13,481 nt of DNA from Gymnopilus junonius (lineage: Eukaryota; Basidiomycota; Agaricomycetes; Agaricales; Galerinaceae), in contig JADNYJ010000773.1 in assembly GCA_015501075.1 (NCBI GenBank), positions 1-13,481 on the forward strand, read 5' to 3'. Numbering within the stretch: the first letter of the stretch is position 1; each line of letters starts with the position of its first letter. The translations under genes and the position numbers were made by a program. This document shows positions 7,401-13,481 of the stretch, piece by piece. The notes under the pieces are model-generated. The model did no database searches. It was not told the origin of the DNA and was given only the letters and a program-made list of their open reading frames with translations.

Positions 7401-9703
7401 GGAAAAAGGGAAGATATGGCACTCCGATATAAATCTTCAAGCTGCCTGCCATTCGCAGCAGCAACCTTTTGTTCCGACCAAACAATCTGGTCGAGTATTT
7501 CGTGCGGATCTCTACCATCAAAATTGTTCAGCACTAAAGACCGCACTGGTCGCTGCCCAAATAAGGAGACCATCAGCGAGAGTAGCTAATCGAGAGATTT
7601 TGCGTTGGTCAGGTTTTCGCCCTCTCCAATCAATGTCATCGGAGTCGAAATGATGATGGAAGTAATGCTCGATTACCTCTTGGGAAGCCTGAGGAAGAGG
7701 GTACTTGCGGATAAGGGCTTTGTCGAGAACGCGCTCGATGGAGTAATTAAAGCGACTCGTCAGAATAAATTTCACGGGAGAGTCGGTGGAAATGTGTGCA
7801 AGTTCTGCAAGGAATGTTTCACGGTTTGGCCACTCGTCCAAACCGTCAATGACGATGACAAGTTGATATGGATACTTCAATGCGCGAATTGGGTCGATGA
7901 TATAAGCCACCATGTACTCGCTAAGAGGATCATGCGCGCTGTTGAGTTTCCGCGCTACGTCCGCAATATTAGAAATAGTTTGCGGATGCTTTTCTCCAAG
8001 CATTTTTGCAATGATCTGGATGATCTTGATGGGATGCTCGTCAGCAAGATATTTGAGGAACACGCCTCCAGCAAGACGGTCATCCGATTGGAGAAGATAA
8101 ATCAGTTGCTGTGCGACTGTCGATTTCCCTAGGCCAGCGGCACCGTGGATCCAGAGTACGGATTCCTTGGAGTTGGTGATCCATTCAGAGACGTCCTTTA
8201 AAACGTCGTCACGGCTATTCTCCAGGTATTCGTTGGGCGCATAAAGCGGATGGCTAGGAAGGTTATTCAATGCAGCGAAGTCTGACCTACATTAGAGCCC
8301 TGTTTAATTCGACAGAAGACACTAATACGCACCAATGTTTCTTTTGAGCGTCTCAATATCCAATTTGATGTTAATGAGCGCCTCGTTCTGATTATGAGTT
8401 AGTGTATGATCTTCAACGTCTTCAACAGTATCAAGATTGTCTCACCTGGAAAAGTTCAATGGCATTCGTCAATCTCATTCTAACTGCTTGCAGATCACCA
8501 GCTTGGGCGGCTTGTTGAAAATACCGAGAAAATACGCCCAAGTTACTAAGTTGACTGCATTCTTGAGCAATGGTTTCTAACTTCCTACATTATAAATTGG
8601 TTAGCTATTGAACTCTTGATCAGGAATAGGTTACTTACTTCGTAAATTTGTTCAAGGCACGTCTGAGCTCGCTAGACGGCCCATTTATGCTCTCAGAGCA
8701 AACAACTGCACATGAAATAACAAACTCTCCGGCCGTAGCTGCAATCTCTTTCATGTCGTTATAGTTTGTGCGAGTTTGCTGAACATTGTTGTGAGAATTA
8801 AGAAGGTGAGAAATATCCTAAGAACATACCGAGACAGCCTGCAACATGCTAACAACTAGTCCAACTGCAGGCTGAACCCATGGTACCGGTATGAGAGAGC
8901 TCGCTTCCTTCACAATGCTAAGGACGCTGACCGCTTGGCCGATAGCGACATCCAAAGCCCTGGATAGTCCCTCCGGTGGGATAGCCTTGGAAACGCGTAG
9001 GAATGAGGGCTAAATGACCTAATATTAAGCGGCGTGATAAAGAGGTAGCTTGAGCTTACCTTGAGTGTAGAAATTACATTTCCGACCATATTACTCAAGC
9101 CGTCTAAGGCTCCAGCGTCTCCACTGAGCTGAGCTTTACGTATCTTCTCTACTGTTCTAATGATCGACAAAATCGTCAAGTTTACTGTGGTTTTAAAAGG
9201 CCGAAGGAACACTCACCCTCCGAAAACTAGTATTGACTTCGTTGTCTCGACACGATCGGCCTCGGGAGCTGACGCAAGTTGAACGCTGAACCGAGCACAA
9301 GACTCTAGGACATCGGCGAGCTAGATGTCAATACCGTCAGAGATCAAGGATATATACAGTGTATCAAAATTCTCACTTTATCTTCCTCGTCATTGTCGTG
9401 GATCAAGACAATGAGTTGGAGGAGTTCTTTCAAGTCGGAAGCTTCCTGAAGAACGTAGGAAGTGCTAAGAATGGCCAGATCTTTTTGAAGAGACTGTCCC
9501 TTGGTGAAAGCCTTCCGCGCTTTGACAGGCCGATCACGAGGATCAGGAGAAAGTGCTACGTTGCTTGTATGTGATGCGTTCGGAGTTGAGGGCCGTGAGG
9601 CTGTTACGTTGGGAGAAGAGTCGCGAGGCTGGGGAGTGAGGCTGCGACTGAAGAAGTTCTTCAATTTGTCGCGTTTACGAAGAGGCTTCAGCTCAGCCGC
9701 CAT
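4460..9703 (-). CDS. NLR-like STAND protein: helical N-terminus, NACHT, TPR array (one frameshift)
   Basis: Predicted signal-transduction NTPase of the fungal NLR type, probably cytosolic, where ligand sensing by repeats would switch the NACHT module and expose the N-terminal effector. Exons, minus strand: 9703-9377, 9320-9217, 9156-9060, 9009-8830, 8778-8639, 8584-8446, 8387-8333, 8281-4460. Exon lengths sum to 4864 nt. Dropping one base at the T run 7520-7523 gives 1620 codons plus TGA. Order: basic Ser/Pro-rich leader (residues about 1-70), helical region (70-347), NACHT (about 386-600), linker (602-884), TPR array (885-1604), 16-residue tail. The start at 9703 has A at -3 and G at +4. An in-frame ATG at 9772 would add 23 residues but has a weak context. 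Without frameshift correction, translation stops at 7518 after about 601 residues. The motifs and repeats are seen directly. The immune-type role is inferred from the family. Confidence 0.88.
4511..6670 (-). repeat. Tandem TPR array, 16 units of 135 bp (45 residues)
   Basis: The 135-bp period is exact. In the plus-strand text, variants of accttgctgc recur at about 5052, 5187, 5322, 5457, 5592, 5727, 5862 and onward. Each unit reads approximately ALSDLDEAISLHREALELRP, then a HPxRxxSLxNLAxAL segment, then TRFEQQG: two antiparallel helices of a TPR_10/kinesin-light-chain-like repeat lengthened to 45 residues. Units run from 6670-6536 (degenerate) to 4645-4511 (degenerate). The central units, about 6535-5321, match the consensus best. 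The gene stops 16 residues into a seventeenth unit (4510-4463). TPRs form a protein-binding superhelix, here the likely sensor. There are no gaps or internal stops in the array. Confidence 0.95.
6671..7517 (-). other. Linker between NACHT and TPR array (winged-helix-like start)
   Basis: Residues about 602-884 begin with DGRDPHEILDQIVW and a segment (LEDLYRSAISSLFPP, then SLRDFLGATLVLQEALPI) that fits the helical or winged-helix region following NACHT in fungal STAND proteins: the LYRSAI helix, a hydrophobic LGATLVLQE strand and then IHRRLTALRI. Further on come HSSFLEFIQS and a Cys/Trp-containing stretch without recognised motif. It then passes into the first degenerate TPR (CLEVAVRLQPNDQATWVALG). 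The region is open throughout in the same frame as the TPR array. The role as winged-helix connector is inferred from position. Confidence 0.6.
7518..7523 (-). other. Frame break: TTT TGA at the NACHT/linker boundary
   Basis: On the minus strand, the NACHT frame reads GAA CAA TTT TGA TGG TAG, stopping at 7518. The frame that continues for about 1000 codons into the TPR array reads AAC AAT TTT GAT GGT AGA GAT, one base later. Deleting one T from the run at 7520-7523 joins ...SAEQF to DGRDPHE without losing residues. An intron explanation is weaker: a 55-nt gtcttt...gaccag segment would restore frame but has a poor donor and removes residues that look like coding linker. Possible causes are a real disabling indel, a base-calling error in the T run, or +1 recoding at UUU-UGA. 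Confidence 0.85.
7524..8168 (-). other. NACHT NTPase domain
   Basis: This is the nucleotide-binding switch of the protein. Walker A is WIHGAAGLGKST (P-loop GAAGLGKST at 8118-8144, residues 394-402). Walker B is LVIVIDGLDEW (7830-7862, residues 488-498), with the acidic DGLDE arrangement typical of NACHT. A sensor-1-like strand, FILTSR, follows at about residues 519-524. The end of the module carries the characteristic LADGLLIWAAT (residues about 582-592). It is preceded by a linker with FAALNNLPSH, common upstream of NACHT in basidiomycete proteins. All catalytic motifs look intact. The frame breaks a few codons after this domain. Confidence 0.93.
8282..9376 (-). other. Seven spliceosomal introns of the NLR-like gene
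   Basis: Introns on the minus strand are 9376-9321 (56 nt, gtgaga...ctag, phase 0), 9216-9157 (60 nt, gtgagt...ttag, phase 2), 9059-9010 (50 nt, gtaagc...ttag, phase 0), 8829-8779 (51 nt, gtatgt...tcag, phase 0), 8638-8585 (54 nt, gtaagt...gtag, phase 2), 8445-8388 (58 nt, gtgaga...tcag, phase 0) and 8332-8282 (51 nt, gtgcgt...tcag, phase 1). CTGAC or TTGAC branch-like motifs precede several acceptors. Phases match across every junction and join a continuous helical protein into the NACHT exon. The last intron is the least certain: a nearer acceptor (gtag) exists but leaves the NACHT frame. Confidence 0.8.
8446..9009 (-). other. HeLo/MLKL-like four-helix-bundle effector domain (inferred)
   Basis: Exons 4-6 (residues about 177-329) encode an almost entirely helical segment. 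It contains the turn SSLIPVPWVQPAVGLVVSML, similar to the VPVPGL-type turn in N-terminal domains of basidiomycete NLR-like proteins. Amphipathic helices follow (TNYNDMKEIAATAGEFV; SSELRRALNKF; KKLETIAQECSQL), and then a closing piece (FSRYFQQAAQAGDLQAVRMR, then LTNAIELFQ) that resembles the brace of HeLo/MLKL-type bundles, ending on the usual Phe-rich turn. In known fungal NLRs, HeLo-family domains cause membrane-targeted cell death or signal it. The assignment rests on recalled pattern and helix spacing, not a search. Exon 7 (8387-8333) adds a short coiled linker. Confidence 0.55.
9377..9703 (-). other. Exon 1: basic, Ser/Pro-rich leader and first helices
   Basis: This exon encodes residues 1-109. 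It opens with a Lys/Arg-rich patch (MAAELKPLRKRDKLKNFF), followed by a low-complexity Ser/Thr/Pro stretch containing TPQPRDSSP and SRPSTPNAS, up to about residue 65. This is likely disordered and rich in SP/TP dipeptides that could be phosphorylated (inference). From about residue 70 the sequence becomes helical and leucine-rich (YVLQEASDLKELLQLIVLIH), continuing into exon 2 (LADVLESCARFSVQLA). No signal peptide or membrane segment is evident, so the protein should be made in the cytosol. Confidence 0.75.
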
Positions 9704-9709
9704 TATTGG
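9700..9709 (-). promoter_or_regulatory. Translation start context of the NLR-like gene
   Basis: The gene-strand sequence around the chosen ATG is caataATGGCG, with A at -3 and G at +4, a strong eukaryotic start context. It is preceded by a pyrimidine-rich stretch (ttctttccttttgtcacc, 9722-9739), as often found upstream of fungal starts. The alternative in-frame ATG at 9770-9772 has C at both -3 and +4. Confidence 0.5.
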
Positions 9710-10312
9710 AACGTCAAGATGGTGACAAAAGGAAAGAATATCAACCGAGGAAGTTTTGAGGCGGCCATGCATAGGGCGTGGAAGCCAAATGTCATTCAAA
9801 GCTATTTTAACATACCGCCCGCATGATTAGGCACTTCGGAGGCCCTTAGATCTAGAAGAGCGAAGCCGAGAGCGCTACTTCTAGGAGCCTGGGCACTTTG
9901 ATAAAATTGAAAGAGACGTATGGCTGTGGTGGATTCTACAGTCATGAACAATTCCCTTGTACGTTTGATATGTAGGCAAGCGTCAGATAAATTCCGTATT
10001 GTCGACAAGATGGGGCATTACAGAAAATAAGTGAAACAGTCGTTCAGAGTCATCGTCATCTATCAGCAAGGTGAGTCTAGACTGACTTCGATTGACCCTG
10101 GATACCCAAGTTTTTCAAATCCGGTGCACTCAGTCGGGAATGTGTAGTCGAGGAAGGAGCTTATTAACTGATTGAAAACTGCGTCGTTTTCCTCGATAGG
10201 ACCTCATAAAGTATATTAATCCGCGGCGCTTTCAGGCATGGAGGTGAGGTTTGTTTGATGACATCGATTGATCATGAGCTGGTGCTTGCCAACTTGAAGC
10301 AGACGGGTTTGG
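9704..10312. other. Upstream flank of the NLR-like gene, no supported gene
   Basis: This is the expected promoter and 5' UTR of the minus-strand NLR-like gene. A minus-strand open stretch at about 9802-10008 (ending NHAGGMLK before a TAG) lacks an ATG at its head and has no recognisable motif. A good donor-like GCG/gtatgt lies at its end, but no acceptor puts it in phase with exon 1. It could be an untranslated leader exon. No clear TATA box is seen. Confidence 0.4.
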
Positions 10313-10625
10313 TTACGGTAGTGGGTATTTGGAATAGGGAAATGGTACTGGCTGATCAAGTATGGCCGGTACCGTCAGTAAGAAGAGCGGTGAAGAAGCA
10401 GAATTGGCTGATTTTGTAAGGTACGACAAGCTATAAGGTGCTCTTGCAATTCGTGGGTCTCCGACGGCTTGCCCGCTGAGAGCCAGACCCGCGTGCCAGC
10501 GGCAAATGCATACTATACAGAAAATGAAAGGCCATTAGTGGCCTTGAAAAAATGGCCCGAATGAGAGCAAAAAAAAGGACTATACCTTTCTTGAAAACAT
10601 CGGAAGCGGCTGATCCTGCCTCCAT
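10313..10625 (-). CDS. Possible small two-exon gene, unrecognised (79 residues)
   Basis: A genuine ATG at 10625 opens a 40-nt exon (MEAGSAASDVFKK). It runs to a GT donor at 10585 (gtatag), then a 73-nt candidate intron with a CACTAAT branch-like motif and a pyrimidine-rich ctgtatag acceptor at 10513. Exon 2 (10512-10313) continues in phase (phase 1) for 66 codons to TAA. The phases fit exactly (40 + 200 nt = 80 codons), but the product has no recognised domain, and its C-terminal part (FLLTVPAILDQPVPFPYSKY) is low in charge. The Kozak context is moderate (G at -3, G at +4). It may be chance: the frame is short and its donor is atypical. Confidence 0.22.
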
Positions 10626-10640
10626 GCCTACCCAAATCGC

Positions 10641-11092
10641 TCAAAACCTCTCCTTCGCTGGCCCTGCTGCCCAAAACTGTGCAAGTCTCACATCCTGTGA
10701 CTTTGTAGCCGATTCTTCTTTAGACCGGAGAACATCTGCTCGCGCTATCTGCGGAGCTTCTCCAGGGTCGCTTCGTGCTCCTGTTTGAGCTTTTGAGAGA
10801 GGTGCTGGATGAGGTATATCGGATGAAGAGGTCTTGGGAAGGAGGGATAAGGTACTGGGTAGGAGTTGTATATTCCTTGGATGGGACAAAAGTAGGAGAA
10901 AGTAAGCTTGCAGTACGGATAAAGGAGAAAAAAGGACCGCTTGCGAACCTCCGGTTCGCGCTGGGTGGGCATGGTGTTCGGACACTTGGTCAGCACCATC
11001 AGGGTCGTACATTTGAGCCTTCTGCGCCCTCTAAGGCGCCTGTATATTCGCTGAAATACGTTTTCTGGAAGTTGTTCGACGTCTGCTTTCAT
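10641..11092 (-). other. Unresolved minus-strand open stretches, possible exon fragments
   Basis: Several overlapping minus-strand frames are open here. One begins at an ATG at 11092 (MKADVEQLPENVFQRIYRRL) and ends with the charged helix QKLKQEHEATLEKLRR near 10747. Another starts at an ATG at 11012 (MYDPDGADQVSEHHAHPART) and closes with ADVLRSKEESATKSQDVR at about 10690. Donor-like GGAG/gttcgc and acceptor-like ccaag sites occur between them, but no spliced model restores one convincing protein. These may be remnants of a gene. I do not recognise the family, and coding status is doubtful. Confidence 0.2.
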
Positions 11093-11152
11093 TTTTCAAA
11101 CCTATTCATATTCGCATCGCAGTCGTTCAGCTGACCTATATATGCAGAAATT

Positions 11153-11256
11153 TTAGAAGACGAACATACTCTCTGGGACCTCCTTTTTCTTGTAACCGAT
11201 CACGAACTCGCTGTCAACCTCAAGAGCATTTTGCAGGTTCCAGTCGTTGATTTGGC
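11153..11256 (-). other. Exon-like fragment, unrecognised
   Basis: After a convincing acceptor-like sequence (ttcacctaaccag, containing a CTAAC branch motif) the minus strand reads QINDWNLQNALEVDSEFVIG, then YKKKEVPESMFVF, before a TAA. A gtatgt donor sits inside at about 11171-11166. The amino-acid composition is protein-like (alternating charged and aromatic residues) and the flanks look like splice signals, but no upstream partner exon is clear. It is best read as a fragment of a decayed or unmodelled gene. The family is not recognised. Confidence 0.2.
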
Positions 11257-12040
11257 CTGGTTAGGTGAATCCAGCAGTGGACCCATTTTCCCCGGCCTGC
11301 ATAGGTTTGACAACCCGCCTTGGTTCGGGAACCATTCGGCATCCATGAGTGTCGTTATTAGACGTTGAATAAGTAAAATGTCGAAATGTCGATGAGGTAT
11401 TGGTTAAAGATCAATATTCAAAAAAGCAACCGAAGAAATAACGTGGCTCTCTCCTCTGCCGCCATCAGTGATCACTCCTTGGCCCTCCCGACACCTTCTT
11501 CGTCTGTTTGTTTTGGATAGCGAATGGTACGAGTTAGACGAAAACAGTCTGTTTTTTAGGTGGGTTTTGATATCCTCTCCGTCATCTACTCACCCACACA
11601 CTCTCAGATAAGGGTCCTCATCAGAACTCCGATTCCACTGGGATATCTCTCTGGAGATTCGACCATAAAACACGTTGGGGGAATATTTTCAATTGGAATC
11701 GGTTCTATAGACCCCTCCTCCGAGCCTGAACCATATCTGTCTCCCGAAACGGGACAGCGACTTTCCCACTACCTCAATCGCTCGATCACCATGATCCCGA
11801 CTGCATCCTTCATGCTTGCAGCCACGCCACATCATCATCGACTCACGAAACGCATGCACATTCACTACTGTTACCTGGCTGATCGCCCTGAAGCCGCTCC
11901 TTCAGAGCAATCTCACTCGAATATCACAATGGAGGACCCGCAGTAATACATTCTACCCCACACCAACACCAACTCCCACCACAACTACAGCGACTGGCAC
12001 CTCTTCATAGTCTCGCTGCAGTATAGTATACATCATGATG
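11257..12040. other. Mostly non-coding stretch with low-complexity end
   Basis: No gene is supported here. A 128-codon plus-strand open frame at 11560-11946 has no motif, an unusual composition and no partner exons. A Pro/Thr-coding low-complexity run (accaacaccaactcccacca, about 11961-11980) lies near the end. The stretch separates the minus-strand fragments from the plus-strand decayed gene that follows. Confidence 0.4.
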
Positions 12041-13260
12041 AGGAGGGGACGCGGCGAGCAAGTTGCAGCTTATGCATTTAAAAGCTGCAGCACAAGCTAT
12101 CTGGTTGAAAAGCGGCACTCTTGGTGACGAACGTCCATGGGCGTTGACAGCGATGAAGAAGAGGAGGCAGGCGTGGACGCTGTCGTTGAAGCTTGTGGTG
12201 ACAGTGAGTACAGTGTCTTTTCTTCCGCTCCTATGAGCTTGATTGGATTATACGGTGACGGTCACATTTTTTATTAGTGCTCGGCCAGCTAGACACGGGC
12301 TAAAACTGGCTGCTCATAAGGTCGTTGTTGGTATGTCTATTTACCATTTCGTTTTATTCACACCACAGATCTCTTATCGATCCTTACATTTTCAGATGGA
12401 CTGTTGAAGTTGCCTCCATTTCGACCTATTTTTGAAAACGATCACAATGGCCGAAATACGCTTCAAGGGAAGCATATGATCAGGGCGAAGAGCTGAAGAC
12501 CGCTGTCCCGACTCCATTCACCTTCGTTGCTGCTGCTGCGGCTTAATCGTCACCCAAGAAGGCCGATTCGGAAGAGACTTTGACATCGGAGTCGGGTGCC
12601 AGTGCTAACACGTCTGGCACGACCACCCCCGCTCCAGAAGGGACGTCCGACACAGCTTCTGCTGCCACTCCAGGAGTTACTCTTCCATCTAAATACACCA
12701 CCTTCCCTATCGACTCCTCATAACTCTCATCTCTTCCTCCCAAAACCAACTATCTCATCAACACCACCAACTACCTCCCACTATAAGTCCAAGTTCAACC
12801 ACAAACAAAACCCGTCCCCCTTATCGAGGGACATCCTCCTCTCATCATCTTCTCCATATTGAAATCCAACACGCCGCATTTGTTGTCGGTTCTCCTGTTT
12901 ACGCAAAGGTTTAGGAACCAGACGGTGGGCGGGGTGGAGAACTATCGCTTGATCAACCTCATGGCGTGGAGGCACGTCAGCAGTTGGGTCCGTCAAATTT
13001 TTGAAGGCAAAGTCTTTGCGGGTTAAGGTTGGAAATGACGATGATAGCGAGCATGATAGACCTGGTAAGGATGGTAAAGGGAGCAATGCCATTGGGGATG
13101 GCCCAATTTGGACCTTAAGCGCGCTGCGCCTTCCTCCTTATCAGAGAGTCCATGGAATACGCACCTGACGATCTGTGCTTGTTGGGACGTTGGAGATTTG
13201 TTGACGGACTATAAGAGGTTTGGGAAGAGTATTAACGTTGTTGCGTTGCAGGGTTTGTAA
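12041..13260 (+). pseudogene. Decayed intron-containing protein gene, family unrecognised
   Basis: Protein-like sequence runs along the plus strand but is broken. An acidic exon-like piece starts at the ATG at 12137 (MGVDSDEEEEAGVDAVVEA) and ends at a gtgagt donor at 12204. A competing frame from 12041 reads AIWLKSGTLGDERPWALTAM. A ttattag acceptor leads to 12278-12330 (RHGLKLAAHKVVV), then a 65-nt intron (gtatgt...ttcag), then DGLLKLPPFRPIFENDHN from 12396. After a one-base shift at about 12446, a single frame from 12448 runs to 13026 with TAA at 12544, 12721, 12784 and 13024. It includes a Ser/Thr-rich linker, VPLIEGHPPLIIFSILKSN and ENYRLINLMAWRHVSSWVRQ. A second shift near 13021 continues to 13168 (DGPIWTLSALRLPPYQRV), and a third piece ends at 13260. 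This much continuity between stops indicates a former gene. Confidence 0.5.
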
Positions 13261-13481
13261 TTGGTATGAATGTGCTATTGGGCGCACTGAGGACCACGGA
13301 AGGATGGTAAAAATGCTTGACTTACCCAGACAGATAAAGGAGCCGTCGTCTCTCGAGGTTGGGTATCACACTGATTTAAGGGCCCTCGTATGTCACTTCT
13401 GTTGCTTAGATATTTCGCGCCTTGACTTGTCCTTGTAATACCCCATGCCCTTCAGAATACTGCATCAAAAGCTGCCTTTTT
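13261..13481. other. Right edge, nothing recognised
   Basis: A 72-codon open frame on the plus strand overlaps this stretch (ending at 13438), but it lacks motifs and its start region overlaps the end of the decayed gene. No other signals are seen. A gene could begin beyond the window. Confidence 0.4.

Noticed and set aside
7480..7540. 55-nt intron (gtcttt...gaccag) that would also repair the frame break
   Set aside because: Donor does not fit the gtaagt/gtgagt/gtatgt donors of this gene, and it would delete linker residues that read as coding; kept only as a weak alternative.
7605..8132. 175-codon plus-strand open frame opposite the NACHT domain
   Set aside because: Antisense shadow of a domain with clear Walker motifs on the minus strand.
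10700..10790. EKLRR...REQMFSG resemblance to a glucose-6-phosphate isomerase segment
   Set aside because: Match covers only a few residues, is interrupted by a stop, and the flanking sequence does not fit the enzyme.
12064..12089. 8-bp inverted repeat tgcagctt/aagctgca
   Set aside because: Short arms of this size are expected by chance in this much sequence.

Overview
The window looks like nuclear DNA of a filamentous basidiomycete (Agaricomycete-type). The main gene has many short GT-AG introns of 50-60 nt. Its protein combines an N-terminal helical bundle, a NACHT NTPase and a long tetratricopeptide (TPR) array, an architecture best known from the large NLR-like (STAND) repertoires of these fungi. 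No bacterial, organellar or viral genes were recognised, and no rRNA, tRNA or CRISPR.

Layout. Positions 1-4400 are gene-poor: only short, unconvincing open frames, one perfect inverted repeat (2602-2651) and a small direct repeat (4021/4081). Positions 4460-9703 on the minus strand hold the one gene that can be modelled with confidence. Seven introns (phases 0,2,0,0,2,0,1) join eight exons into a protein of about 1620 residues: a basic Ser/Pro-rich leader, a HeLo/MLKL-like four-helix-bundle domain (inferred), a NACHT domain with intact Walker A and Walker B, a linker, and 16 tandem 45-residue TPR units. The reading frame is broken once, at a run of four T (7520-7523) just after the NACHT domain. 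Removing one base restores a single frame from start to stop, and the exon lengths then sum exactly to a multiple of three. Positions 9704-12040 are mostly non-coding, with a possible two-exon small gene (10313-10625) and weak exon-like fragments. Positions 12041-13260 on the plus strand contain a decayed, unrecognised protein-coding gene: spliced exon-like pieces followed by a long frame broken by several stops and two shifts.

Function. In such proteins the repeats are thought to sense a ligand, the NACHT domain to oligomerise on nucleotide binding, and the N-terminal bundle to act as the cell-death or signalling effector. Here the frame break lies exactly between the effector-plus-switch half and the sensor half. 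The locus is therefore an inactivated or truncated allele, a sequencing error, or (speculatively) a gene read through by +1 frameshifting at UUU-UGA. These cannot be told apart from the sequence alone.
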